A stretch of 64,000 bases of DNA from the NCBI GenBank assembly GCA_002709085.1, contig PAPR01000048.1, positions 1 through 64,000 of the forward strand. The letters are read 5' to 3'. Below are positions 35,340 to 43,632 of this stretch, one piece after another. The notes under the pieces were generated by a model. It saw only the letters and a program-made list of their open reading frames with translations. It made no database searches and was not told the DNA's origin. Position 1 is the stretch's first letter, and every line of letters starts with the position of its first letter. This DNA comes from Pseudooceanicola sp. Its GTDB lineage: Bacteria; Pseudomonadota; Alphaproteobacteria; Rhodobacterales; Rhodobacteraceae. Position numbers and translations under genes: made by a program.

Positions 35340-35368
35340 GAGGCATCACATATGTGATGGAATGCCTC
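35340..35368. promoter_or_regulatory. Operator-like nested palindrome, right copy
   Basis: ATCACATATGTGAT (35345-35358) is a perfect 14-bp palindrome. An outer inverted repeat, GAGGCAT (35340-35346) and ATGCCTC (35362-35368), overlaps it. It sits about 40 bases upstream of the -35 of the aldehyde dehydrogenase operon. The inner sequence is shared with 25991-26004. Confidence 0.65.
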
Positions 35369-35673
35369 GGTGACGCTCATCTGAGGCCCGAATCTGACGC
35401 TGAATCGCGCCTCACGAGCCCCCGGGCCGTGGGGCGAAAGTTACGATTGCGCGGCAAGTCGGATGCGAATCTTTCGGTGCAGGTCAGTCTATGCTCGGCG
35501 CAGGGCAAGAGCTTGGTTCGAGGCGGGCCCATGCCCACCCTACGTCAGCCCCCCTGCCGCCGCCGCCGCGCAGTGCGGTCCCCTCCGTTGATTTCCAATT
35601 CGGGGAATGCGATGTCCTGAAGAACGCGCTGATCCCGCGATCAAAGCACCCTTCGCCGCCCGAGGACCCTGAT

Positions 35674-36144
35674 ATGCTGACACTTATCGTTGCACGCGCT
35701 CGGAACGGCGCGATTGGCCGCAATGGCGATATCCCATGGCATCTGCCCGGCGATCTGAAGATGTTTCAGCGCGAGACAACTGGCGGCGCCGTCATCATGG
35801 GCCGCGCCACTTGGCAGAGCCTGCCAGTCAAGCCGTTGAAGAACCGTATGAATATCGTCGTGTCGCGGGACGCAGACATCGCGGATCAGGTCTGCGGCAG
35901 CGTGGAGGAGGCAATCTCGCTCGCCTATCGTGAGGGGTATCACAGGCTCTATGGTATCGGGGGCGCGCGCATCTACAAAGAGATGCTGCCGCTCGCGGAT
36001 CGGCTGATGCTGACCGAGGTCGATTGCGTGGTGGAGGACGCCGATACCTACTTCCCGGATTTCGCGGAAAACGATTGGCGCGAGCTTTCGCGCCGCGATG
36101 GAGAGGGCGATATCGGTTACGTCGTACGTGAACTGGTGCGGTAA
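35674..36144 (+). CDS. folA: Dihydrofolate reductase
   Basis: DHFR regenerates tetrahydrofolate with NADPH. The 156-residue protein shows ARARNGAIGRNGDIPWHLPGDLKMFQRET with the catalytic aspartate/tryptophan loop, VIMGRATWQSL, and YGIGGARIYKEMLPLADRLMLTEV. The frame opens at 35491, but ATG 35674 is the family start. thyA, a frequent partner, is not next to it here. Confidence 0.95.
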   Translation: MLTLIVARARNGAIGRNGDIPWHLPGDLKMFQRETTGGAVIMGRATWQSLPVKPLKNRMNIVVSRDADIADQVCGSVEEAISLAYREGYHRLYGIGGARIYKEMLPLADRLMLTEVDCVVEDADTYFPDFAENDWRELSRRDGEGDIGYVVRELVR

Positions 36145-36243
36145 GCGCGGGACCGTCGCGAATGCGCATGCCGAAGATCATGCGGGGCGGCGACTGATCC
36201 AATTCACGGGATGCAGCGTAGACCTCTCAAACGGAGGTTCATC

Positions 36244-36654
36244 ATGCAAATCGTCACGCTCTATCTGTCCACGGCCCTGATCTTTCTCGGCCTCGATGCT
36301 CTCATGCTTAAAAATGTCATGCGACCGGTCTTCGAGACCCGGATCTCGGACCTGTTGCTAGAGGACCTGCGGCTGCTTCCGGCGGCGATCTTTTATCTCT
36401 TTTACGTCGGCGGGGTGGTCTGGTTCGTCTCTCTGCCCAGCCTGCGTGAGAATGCGCCGGGGCAGGCGCTGTTGAGCGGGGCTTTGATCGGCGCGATGGC
36501 CTATGGCACTTATGAATTCACCAACTACGCGACGCTCAAGGATTGGGCCCCCAAGATGGTCGCCCTCGACCTCGCGTGGGGAACGGTGCTGACGGGCGTG
36601 TCGGCGGCCCTCGGGGTCTGGATCACTGCTGCGATCTTCGATCAAACCGGATGA
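36244..36654 (+). CDS. DUF2177 family membrane protein
   Basis: The 136-residue product has four hydrophobic helices and the family pattern FLGLDALMLKNVMRPVFE near the N-terminus and the MAYGTYEFTNYATLKDW block in the centre, which identify DUF2177. Its function is unknown. GGAGG lies 7 bases before ATG 36244. Confidence 0.85.
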   Translation: MQIVTLYLSTALIFLGLDALMLKNVMRPVFETRISDLLLEDLRLLPAAIFYLFYVGGVVWFVSLPSLRENAPGQALLSGALIGAMAYGTYEFTNYATLKDWAPKMVALDLAWGTVLTGVSAALGVWITAAIFDQTG

Positions 36655-36745
36655 CTTGGCGCCATTCTCCTTTTGCGTTTTCACGTCAAAGTGTTAAGCT
36701 GCGATAGATAAAGCCAGAAGGCGTTAGTTTGACGAGGTCATCCAG

Positions 36746-37039
36746 ATGAAGAAATTGTTGTTGAGCGCAGGTTTCGGCCTGATCGCCATGTCCGCGCCAG
36801 CGGCGGCGGATGCTAAACTGTTTGCTTACCCCGCAGCGAACTATTGCCCGACGGGCCTCCAGCCGATCCAGATCGGCGGCGTGATCTGTTGCGGCGTGCC
36901 GAACCAGGCCGGGACGTATAACGACTACATGCGCCACCCCGTGGCACAGCGCCGGAGCTACAAGCCCAAGGCGCGCCACGTGGATTACGGTTCCAAATCG
37001 CCCCGCACCTGGGATGGATCGAAGTCCCCGCAATATTGA
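36746..37039 (+). CDS. Small secreted protein, unknown function
   Basis: A 97-residue protein with a signal peptide (MKKLLLSAGFGLIAMSAPAAADA). The mature part has three cysteines (NYCPTG, VICCGV) and a basic, glycine/serine-rich tail (KPKARHVDYGSKSPRTWDG). I do not recognise a family. It is followed by a strong terminator, so it is probably a single-gene unit. Confidence 0.65.
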   Translation: MKKLLLSAGFGLIAMSAPAAADAKLFAYPAANYCPTGLQPIQIGGVICCGVPNQAGTYNDYMRHPVAQRRSYKPKARHVDYGSKSPRTWDGSKSPQY

Positions 37040-37076
37040 GGCCTAGCGCCTGCGCGCAACGTCCTTGCAAGCGAAT

Positions 37077-37104
37077 AAAAGGCGTGCCGATGGCGCGCCT
37101 TTTT
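37077..37104 (+). terminator. Rho-independent terminator
   Basis: AAAAGGCGTGCC (37077-37088), loop GAT, then GGCGCGCCTTTTT: a 12-bp stem with one G-T pair and a T run. It ends the small secreted protein gene. Confidence 0.88.
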
Positions 37105-37250
37105 CGCGAACCGAGCAAATTGTTATGCGAAGTCATCAGTGCGGGGCGCGCGACCAGCGCAACCGCGGCCAAGGGCGCGGCTAGCGTTTCGACCGTCCGC
37201 TCCCGGATCGCCACGGCCAGGATGTGCACCGGGCCGTGCCTTGTCCTTAA

Positions 37251-37457
37251 TCACAGCGGCTTAAGGTCGCTCGCCATCTGACGGCCATCACGTCCGTCCT
37301 CAAGCTCGAACTCGACCTTCTGATCATCGGCCAATCCCGTGAGGCCGGACCTCTCGACCGCGGAAATATGAACAAAGATGTCTTTTCCGCCGCCCTCGGG
37401 TTCGATAAACCCGTAGCCCTTGGTTGTATTGAACCACTTTACGGTGCCAACCGGCAT
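37251..37457 (-). CDS. Cold-shock protein, CspA family
   Basis: A 68-residue cold-shock domain protein that binds single-stranded RNA/DNA. RNP1 is KGYGFIEP and RNP2 is DIFVHIS; the start MPVGTVKWFNTT is typical of alphaproteobacterial Csp. GAAGGAGA precedes ATG 37457. The frame extends upstream to 37514, but that part is not family-like. Confidence 0.95.
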   Translation of the reverse strand: MPVGTVKWFNTTKGYGFIEPEGGGKDIFVHISAVERSGLTGLADDQKVEFELEDGRDGRQMASDLKPL

Positions 37458-37662
37458 GCCGCGTCTCCTTCTGTCGTCGCCCGCGGAATTGCGGGGTATC
37501 AAGCCCAACCCCAACTCGGTCTCCGATTTGGTATGAAAGGTCCGGAAGCTGGTGCCATGGACCTAGGAAAATGCAGGAAAGATGTAAAAAGCAAGCAAAA
37601 CCGGGGTGAATCTTTGCGATTTGTTACCTATGTCTTCTCAATCGCCCAAGGGAAGGAACGGG

Positions 37663-37977
37663 ATGAAGCTCTTCGGCCTGAAAAATTGCGATACCTGTCG
37701 CGCTGCCCGTAAATCTCTGCCAGAGGCGGAGTTTGTCGACATCCGGGATTCGCCCATGGATCCGAAGCTGCTGGAAAAGGCGCATAGCCAGTTCGGTGAG
37801 GCGCTGGTCAACCGTCGCTCCACCACATGGCGGGGTCTCTCCGAGGAGGAGCGCGCGGAGGCTCCGCTGGACCTGCTGTCGCGCCATCCCGCCTTGATGA
37901 AGCGTCCGCTGATCGTGGACGGGGATCGCATGGTGCTAGGCTGGACTCCGGCGGCCAAAGCCGAACTGGGGGTCTGA
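37663..37977 (+). CDS. ArsC/Spx-family thioredoxin-fold protein
   Basis: The 104-residue protein has the ArsC-family fold, with CDTCRAARKSLPE near the N-terminus. Conserved NRRSTTWRGLSEEER and the RHPALMKRPLIVDGDRMVLGW block place it in the YffB/Spx-like branch. Most members of this branch are not true arsenate reductases and their role is unclear. ATG 37663 has AGGAACGGG upstream. The next gene starts 3 bases after its stop. Confidence 0.87.
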   Translation: MKLFGLKNCDTCRAARKSLPEAEFVDIRDSPMDPKLLEKAHSQFGEALVNRRSTTWRGLSEEERAEAPLDLLSRHPALMKRPLIVDGDRMVLGWTPAAKAELGV

Positions 37978-37980
37978 GAG

Positions 37981-38349
37981 ATGAGAAATGCCGCCCTTAT
38001 CCTTGGTCTCATCGGCGGGCTGATGGGCCTCTTGGTCGGCCTCTTCAGCTATGGCTATACCACCGCGATCGAGCAATTTGGCGAGGTCGAGGGCCTGTTC
38101 GAACAGGTCGCCAACATCAATGCGATCCGCGTGGCGGCTGTCGTTTCGCCCCTGCTCGCCCTTGCCGGGGCCGGCATGGCCAAGGTTCAGGCGTTGTGGG
38201 GTGGTGCGCTTTTGCTGATCTCGGTTCTGGGGATGTACCTCGGCCTCGGCTTCGGTTTTTTTACGATGTGGCCGATGGCGTTCTGCGGCCTCGCCGGGAT
38301 CATGGCGCTGGCTGCGGGTCAGCCGGACGAGCCGAAGGCGCATTTCTAA
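37981..38349 (+). CDS. Small four-helix membrane protein, unknown function
   Basis: A 122-residue protein with four hydrophobic segments (about 3-25, 52-70, 73-90, 92-110) and no named domain that I recognise; DUF4064-like small membrane proteins have a similar layout. It follows the ArsC-like gene after 3 bases. Its final 50 bases overlap, antisense, the end of the DoxX gene. Confidence 0.65.
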   Translation: MRNAALILGLIGGLMGLLVGLFSYGYTTAIEQFGEVEGLFEQVANINAIRVAAVVSPLLALAGAGMAKVQALWGGALLLISVLGMYLGLGFGFFTMWPMAFCGLAGIMALAAGQPDEPKAHF

Positions 38350-38863
38350 AGAACAGCCGATCCAACGACAGCGCCCCTCCGCCAAGCACCACTAGCGTGA
38401 CCAGCAGCGTGATCCAGAACGCCCGCTGATCGAGGATCAGCGCATCCGGCGCGCGGTCGAACCACGCGCCGAGCGTTTCGGGATGTTCAATCGCGCGGTG
38501 GCCGTAAAGGTCCGTCAAGCTCTGCAACACGACAAAGCCGATCATGCCAAGGGCAGAGAGCCGCGTCAGCAGGCCGACCACGATCATCAGCGGCAAGATG
38601 AACTCTGCCCACATGCCGGCCGTCACGACCGCCCAGTGAAACAGGTTGAGGTTGTCGAGGTTGTAGCCCGCCGCCTCAGTTGCCCGTGGGAAAATCTGCG
38701 CGTAGGCTCCGAGGGCGGGCGAGAAAATCCCGAAGATGCCGCTGCCCAGCTTGGTTATCGCAGAGGCCCAGAAGTAGGGCAGAAGCACCGCCGCGAAGAC
38801 GAACCGCGACAAGATCGGCAGCAAGGGCGTCATTCGGACTAGAGGGGCGGTCGGGTCGGTCAT
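38300..38863 (-). CDS. bufD: DoxX family protein of the bufferin operon
   Basis: A 187-residue DoxX-like membrane protein with four helices and the conserved LPYFWASAITKLGSG, EFILPLMIVVGLLTRLSALGMIGFVVLQ parts. Bufferin-type operons often end in a DoxX gene whose role is not settled; oxygen or redox supply for the iron oxidase or export has been suggested. The ATG overlaps the DUF2063 stop (ATGA), so it is part of the operon. Its last 50 bases overlap the convergent gene. Confidence 0.82.
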   Translation of the reverse strand: MTDPTAPLVRMTPLLPILSRFVFAAVLLPYFWASAITKLGSGIFGIFSPALGAYAQIFPRATEAAGYNLDNLNLFHWAVVTAGMWAEFILPLMIVVGLLTRLSALGMIGFVVLQSLTDLYGHRAIEHPETLGAWFDRAPDALILDQRAFWITLLVTLVVLGGGALSLDRLFFRNAPSARPADPQPAP

Positions 38864-39618
38864 GTTGTATCCTTCGGGCCGGTCAGGCTGCGGGTCTGCA
38901 TCAACAGTGTCAGAATCGCCGTCGGGTCATGCTCGGGCGTGGCTTTTGCGGCGACCTCTGCCGCATCGCCGAGGGTTGCACCGTCGCAAAGGGAGGTCAC
39001 AAAAACGTCGTCACCGGGGGCTAGCAGGTGCGGTACGGGATCGAAGTCGGGGCGCGCGATGAGAACCGCCTCCGGTCTCCGCGCAGCCACGGGACGGGAG
39101 GGATCGAGCGCACGCCGCCAGATCGACAGGATCGGCCAGTCGGAGGTCACCAACCGCAGCGCGGGCGCAAGTCCGAACCGGGTCTCGCCAAGCTCGGCTG
39201 GTGGGATCGCCGCCAGTGCCTCACCAGACAGGGGGGTGGCGTCCGCAGCGTGGTAGCTGTCGCGCAAAGCCATCTCCAGCCGTGCGAGATCCCCGATCCA
39301 GCGCATCCGCGCCAGTTGCGGAGCCGTGTCGAGAAACGCGGGCAGGGCTGCGCCAAACTGCGCCATGACCGGAGAGTCGGGGGGATGCTGACGCAGGAAC
39401 TGCCCGGCCATGGCGCGAAAGGTCTGATCGCCGAGCAGGATGTGACAGGCCGGAAAGCCGTCGATCAACGCCTCGGTCAGCGCGACGGCCACATTGTTGC
39501 GATAGACCGAAAACCGTCGCCCGGCGGGCCGCCCCAGACCGTCTAGCAGTGTCTCCGGGGTGGGCGCATCGGGTTGCAACAGCGCGGTGCGAAACTGGGT
39601 TTGGTCGGTGATGGTCAT
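38860..39618 (-). CDS. bufC: DUF2063 partner protein of the iron oxidase
   Basis: A 252-residue protein of the DUF2063/HvfC family. The N-terminal helical domain has the pattern [60 protein letters not shown] and [14 protein letters not shown]. It partners DUF692 oxidases and is thought to bring the precursor peptide to the enzyme, although the old name is putative DNA-binding domain. It overlaps both neighbours by 4 bases. ATG 39618 is chosen because the longer frame is inside bufB. Confidence 0.87.
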   Translation of the reverse strand: MTITDQTQFRTALLQPDAPTPETLLDGLGRPAGRRFSVYRNNVAVALTEALIDGFPACHILLGDQTFRAMAGQFLRQHPPDSPVMAQFGAALPAFLDTAPQLARMRWIGDLARLEMALRDSYHAADATPLSGEALAAIPPAELGETRFGLAPALRLVTSDWPILSIWRRALDPSRPVAARRPEAVLIARPDFDPVPHLLAPGDDVFVTSLCDGATLGDAAEVAAKATPEHDPTAILTLLMQTRSLTGPKDTT

Positions 39619-40472
39619 GCCGCGACCCGTCTCGGCGCACGGCTGAGGGCGCGGCGCGCGCGTGCAGCCTCTGCCGCGAGAATCGGCCACTCCGGTACCT
39701 CGGTGTCCCATTCGATGAGCAGCGGCGCCGGGCCGGTGCGCGCGAGGACGTCATCGAGCAAGGCCCAGACCGGATCGGCGACCTCGCGTCCGTGGCTGTC
39801 GATCAACAACGGTGCGCCGTGGTCGTCGTGATCCTCGTCATGCCCGCCAAGATGGAGCTCCCCGACGCTCTCCATTGGGAAATCCGCGACATAGGCCTGC
39901 GCATCCATGTTGAGGTTGGTGGCGGAGACAAAGACGTTGTTCACGTCCAATAGCAGCCCGCAGCCCGTTCGCCGCGTGAGGTCGCGCAGAAAGGCGGTCT
40001 CGCTCATCTCGCTCTCGGCAAAGGCGAGGTAGGAGGACGGGTTTTCCAGCAGCATCTGCCGCCCGAGGGTGGTCTGCACCTCGTCGATATGATCGGCCAC
40101 CCGTTGCAGGGTGGCTTGCGTGTAGGGCAGCGGCAGCAGGTCGTTGAGGAATGCGCCGTCATGGGTGGACCAGGCCAGATGTTCGGAAAAGCTCGCCGGG
40201 TTCAGCCAGTCGCACAGATGCTTGAGCCGGTCGAGATGGTCGGCGTCCAGCCGCCCCTCACCGCCGATCGAGAGGCCGACGCCATGCACGGAAACGGGAA
40301 AGCGTTCCGCGAGGTGGCGAAGCTGTGCGATGGGCCGCCCGCCCGCGCCCATATAATTCTCGGCGTGAATTTCCAGCCAGTCCACCGATCCGGGATCGGA
40401 CATGATCGCGCTATAATGCTGGGGTTTGTAGCCGACGCCGGGACCGGCGGGCAGGGTGGGTCTCTGGGTCAT
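39615..40472 (-). CDS. bufB: DUF692 multinuclear non-heme iron oxidase
   Basis: Members of this family (MNIO; MbnB, HvfB, TglH, BufB) use two or three irons to modify cysteines in ribosomal peptides. The 285-residue TIM-barrel protein has [34 protein letters not shown], the metal-ligand segment [44 protein letters not shown] and [13 protein letters not shown]. All expected His/Glu/Asp positions appear to be present. It likely converts cysteines of the precursor encoded 226 bases upstream into copper-binding rings. The start at 40472 fits the family; the longer frame is unsupported. Confidence 0.92.
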   Translation of the reverse strand: MTQRPTLPAGPGVGYKPQHYSAIMSDPGSVDWLEIHAENYMGAGGRPIAQLRHLAERFPVSVHGVGLSIGGEGRLDADHLDRLKHLCDWLNPASFSEHLAWSTHDGAFLNDLLPLPYTQATLQRVADHIDEVQTTLGRQMLLENPSSYLAFAESEMSETAFLRDLTRRTGCGLLLDVNNVFVSATNLNMDAQAYVADFPMESVGELHLGGHDEDHDDHGAPLLIDSHGREVADPVWALLDDVLARTGPAPLLIEWDTEVPEWPILAAEAARARRALSRAPRRVAA

Positions 40473-40530
40473 CGTTGCCTCCCCGATTGATGAACGATCC
40501 GCCAAAGGCCACTTGCCCGCATGCAAGAGT

Positions 40531-40548
40531 TGACGGTCGCCACCGTCA
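40531..40548 (-). other. Stem-loop between the bufferin precursor and oxidase genes
   Basis: TGACGGT-CGCC-ACCGTCA is a perfect 7-bp stem in the 226-base gap. It is not followed by a T run on the minus strand. A structure here could protect the precursor message and lower expression of the enzymes relative to the peptide. Confidence 0.5.
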
Positions 40549-40698
40549 GTCTGCGCAGATCACGGGTGATCTGTCACCGCTCACGTCCATGGCTTAACCC
40601 GAGAGGAGCATCACCCGAGACGTCGCGACAAGGCGGGCGGCACCAGCCCTGCCGTGTTTCGCGCAGAGCGGAACAAACCACCCTGCGCAGTCGTTCGG

Positions 40699-41019
40699 TC
40701 AGCTATCCATCGGCAGGTCACGCTCCAGCGCTTCGAGGCTGCCCATCTTGTCGTCGGGCAATTCGACCTTGTCGCCATCGGCCAGAACCGGCATAGCGCT
40801 TTCGCAGGTGCCATCCTCGACCAGCGTCCAGGCGTTGCCCTGATAGTCGACCTTAGAGGTCCCGGCGCAAGTCGTACCCGGTCCCGCGGCGCAATCGTTT
40901 TCCCCAGCGAGCGAGACACCGTAGCATTTGACCGCATCGGCCGCGATTGCGGTTGTCGCAGTGGTGGTCGAAACGGCTGCGATGAATGCGCCGGCAATGG
41001 CGAGCTTTTTATTGGACAT
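40699..41019 (-). CDS. bufA: Bufferin-type RiPP precursor (DUF2282)
   Basis: A 106-residue secreted peptide precursor. The signal peptide runs to about AIAADA; the core has four cysteines at 32, 43, 51 and 72 in the pattern [21 protein letters not shown], then [10 protein letters not shown] and GTC, which is the DUF2282 four-cysteine layout. An acidic tail follows. Modified peptides of this type bind copper in the periplasm and protect against copper stress. GGGAGA precedes ATG 41019. It is the first gene of the operon with bufB, bufC and bufD. Confidence 0.88.
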   Translation of the reverse strand: MSNKKLAIAGAFIAAVSTTTATTAIAADAVKCYGVSLAGENDCAAGPGTTCAGTSKVDYQGNAWTLVEDGTCESAMPVLADGDKVELPDDKMGSLEALERDLPMDS

Positions 41020-41427
41020 GAAAGTCTCCCTGAAATTATCGCGCATCCCATCGATGCGGTAGGTCAAGGGTAGTTTCCTAGTCCTTCGTCATCTACTCAC
41101 GACCCCGTCAAGCACACTTGCGTTACCCCGCGTGACCCAACGTGAAGCGTCATTGATCGCGCAGCCCCTGCTATCAGGGCTGCAGGCCTCGTATGTGGTT
41201 CATAGATTTCAACGCGAAGGGCAGATCGCGCGGCGTCTGAAACATTAACCGCCGATGGGATCGCTGATCGGGGGCTGTGACAGGCAAATGTGTCGAGATT
41301 GAAGGAATGTCGCGCCGCTCGTTCCGATAGCGCCTGTGATGCGACGTGCGCGGTCCCCCGCTTCGACCCGGCGGCGTGGGGCGCCGAAGCGAGGCCATAT
41401 TCGGCTGTCGACAATGGCGTGGCGGTC
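41020..41427. other. Non-coding region upstream of the bufferin operon
   Basis: About 400 bases between the DUF427 gene and bufA. It should hold the bufA promoter. I see a hairpin GCAGCCC-N9-GGGCTGC (41161-41183) without a T run, and on the minus strand GGGGTAACG near 41120, which recalls the GTAAC half of an ECF promoter but lacks a convincing second half. No coding frame is supported. Confidence 0.45.
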
Positions 41428-41769
41428 TCAGACCCGCTCGATCGTGACCACGTCCGTGGCGTAAAAGGCGAGATATTTCTCGATCCTTTCCATGCCGGCA
41501 ATCGGCTTTTCGTAGGACCAGGCCGCGTTCTCATGCGTCGTGCTTTTCGTGACGATTGAATAATAAGTCGCGTCGCCTTTTTTCGGGCAATGGGTTGTGT
41601 GTTCGGTCTGATCGAGGAAGGCCATCGCGATATCCTCACGCGGGAAATAGATCACCGCCGGGTAATCCCCTTCGGTCAGTTCCAGCGCGTTGCGGCTTTC
41701 GCCCAGCACGGCACCGCCCGAGCGGACGGTCCAGGTGCCTTCGGCCTTGCGAATGGTAATATCGGTCAT
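41428..41769 (-). CDS. DUF427 domain protein
   Basis: The 113-residue product is a complete DUF427 protein: GTWTVRSGGAVLGESRNALELTE, AVIYFPREDIAMAFLDQTEHTTHCPKKGDATYYSI and the ENAAWSYEKP block. These are cytoplasmic beta-barrel proteins of unknown activity. GAGGG lies before ATG 41769. Confidence 0.9.
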   Translation of the reverse strand: MTDITIRKAEGTWTVRSGGAVLGESRNALELTEGDYPAVIYFPREDIAMAFLDQTEHTTHCPKKGDATYYSIVTKSTTHENAAWSYEKPIAGMERIEKYLAFYATDVVTIERV

Positions 41770-41841
41770 GTCCTACCCTCATTCGGGACGCGACTGCCTT
41801 GACTTGATCCGGTGAAGATCGATTGCCATTCTGGCGTCACG

Positions 41842-43632
41842 TCAGAGCTTTTCCGTCGCGGCCTCGAACCATTCTCCACAATCATCGGGGAGAAGTGGGC
41901 CGATCTTGTCGCGGCAATTTTCATGATACCCGTCGATCCAGCTGCGTTCCTCAGGGTCCAGCAGCGACAGGTCGATCAGGTTACGGTCGATTGGTACCCA
42001 GGTCAGGGTCTCAAAGCACAGCATGTCACGCGCATCGCCACCCGACAAGGGGTCAGCGGGTTGCACGGCGATCAGGTTCTCGATGCGGATTCCAAAGGCA
42101 CCGTCGCGGTAATAGCCCGGTTCATTCGACAGGATCATGCCGGGTTGCAGTGCGACATCGCCTCCGCGCGCCAGACGTTGCGGCCCCTCGTGCACGCACA
42201 GGTAAGCCCCGACACCGTGACCCGTGCCATGGTCATAATCCATCCCGGCCAACCACAGATGATATCGCGCGAGCACGTCAAGATGCGTTCCGGCCACGCC
42301 GCGCGGAAAGCGGGCGCGCGAGATCGCGATCATACCCTTGAGGACGAGGGTGTAGGCGCGCGCCTCTTCCAGGCCAGGTGTCCCGACGACCAGCGTTCGG
42401 GTGATGTCCGTCGTCCCGTCCGGATATTGCCCGCCGCTGTCGAGAACAATCAGGTCACCTTCGATCAGGTCGCGGTTGGAGTCCGTCGTCACCCGGTAGT
42501 GCGGCAGTGCGCCGTTCGGGCCCGCGCCTGCGATCGTATCAAAGGAAATCTCGCGCAGCATTCCGGTGTCACGCCGAAATGCTTCTAGCGACTGCACCAG
42601 ATCAATCTCGCTCAGGGAAGTCTGATCGGCCCGGTCGAACCAGGCCAGAAAGCGGCACATCGCCGTTGCATCGCGAAGATGCGCGTCCCGCATGCCGGCC
42701 ATCTCGCCTTCGTTCTTGATCGCTTTGGGCAGACGGCAGGGATCTGTGCCGTGCCGTGTTTCGACCTCCGCCTCACGCAGCAGATCCGCAATGGCCTGGG
42801 GCGTGGACTGCGGGTCAATGCGGACCCGTCCCCTGAGCGTCGCGAGCAACGCTGGAAGTTCGGACTCGGGCAGGATCGCGACCTCGGGGCCCAGATGGTC
42901 GCGCACCGCGTCGCATTTTTCGGGGTCCGTAAGCAGGTTTGCCGTGCCGTCGGCGCGTAACAGCGCAAAGGCATGGGCAATCGGGTTGCGCGGAATGTCC
43001 GCGCCACGGATGTTAAATAGCCAGGCCACGCTGTCGGGCAGGGTGATCAGCGCGGCGGCGTCGCCATCAACCTTCAGCTCTTTGGCGAGGCGGCGGCGCT
43101 TGGCCTCATGCAGCTCACCTGCGAATTCGAGGGGATGCGCGGTGATCGGCGCCGCCGGAGGCTCCGGCTGGTCCGACCAAACACGGTCGATCAGGTTCTC
43201 CATGGCGCGAAAGCTGTGTGCAGGCAAGGCGCTGCGCAGGCGGTCGATCTCCTCCATGGTGTGCAGCCAGGGATCAAAGCCGACCGTGCCCCCCTTTGGC
43301 AATTCCTCGGCCAACCAATCCGCATGCGTGATCGCCGGCCAGTCGAGCGGGGTGAAGACTTCCGCGACCTGCGCCCGCACCTGCACCCGGTAGCGACCAT
43401 CGACAAAGACGCCCGCCTTGTCGCGCGTCACCACCGCAAAACCGGCCGAGCCGGTGAACCCGGTCAGCCAGGCCAGCCGGTCATCGCGCGCGGCCACATA
43501 TTCGCCCTGAAACCTGTCGGCGCGCGGAATGAGGTAGGCGTCGACGCCGACCTCTGCCATCACCTCGCGCAGGTCACTTAGCCGGGGTGGCCCCTGTTCC
43601 GGGCGTGTCGCGCTGTCGAAGGTCTGAAACAT
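41842..43632 (-). CDS. Aminopeptidase P family metallopeptidase (M24B)
   Basis: The 596-residue enzyme removes N-terminal residues next to proline. It has two N-terminal creatinase-like domains (LREVMAEVGVDAYLIPRADRFQGEYVA, FVDGRYRVQ) and the C-terminal pita-bread domain with the metal ligands in LIVLDSGGQYPDGTTDITRT, DYDHGTGHGVGAYLCVHEGP, and the two glutamates in SNEPGYY and FGIRIENL. The length matches the three-domain eukaryotic-like form common in Rhodobacterales. Its ATG overlaps the cobT stop by one base. Confidence 0.93.
   Translation of the reverse strand: MFQTFDSATRPEQGPPRLSDLREVMAEVGVDAYLIPRADRFQGEYVAARDDRLAWLTGFTGSAGFAVVTRDKAGVFVDGRYRVQVRAQVAEVFTPLDWPAITHADWLAEELPKGGTVGFDPWLHTMEEIDRLRSALPAHSFRAMENLIDRVWSDQPEPPAAPITAHPLEFAGELHEAKRRRLAKELKVDGDAAALITLPDSVAWLFNIRGADIPRNPIAHAFALLRADGTANLLTDPEKCDAVRDHLGPEVAILPESELPALLATLRGRVRIDPQSTPQAIADLLREAEVETRHGTDPCRLPKAIKNEGEMAGMRDAHLRDATAMCRFLAWFDRADQTSLSEIDLVQSLEAFRRDTGMLREISFDTIAGAGPNGALPHYRVTTDSNRDLIEGDLIVLDSGGQYPDGTTDITRTLVVGTPGLEEARAYTLVLKGMIAISRARFPRGVAGTHLDVLARYHLWLAGMDYDHGTGHGVGAYLCVHEGPQRLARGGDVALQPGMILSNEPGYYRDGAFGIRIENLIAVQPADPLSGGDARDMLCFETLTWVPIDRNLIDLSLLDPEERSWIDGYHENCRDKIGPLLPDDCGEWFEAATEKL

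Larger units (their letters stand above)
35103..35673. other. 570-base divergent non-coding region between aldehyde dehydrogenase and folA
   Basis: No frame looks coding until folA. It holds a minus-strand promoter, a 14-bp palindrome, and a small CCCGC-CTGC-GCGGG hairpin (35197-35210) that on the minus strand is followed after seven bases by TTTTTG and may act as a weak attenuator in the leader of the aldehyde dehydrogenase operon. The half next to folA is GC rich and shows no other signal. Confidence 0.55.

Noticed and set aside
41085-41140. SigF-type promoter (GTAACC-N16-CGAA) upstream of bufA
   Set aside because: GTAACG is present on the minus strand, but no CGAA follows at the right distance.
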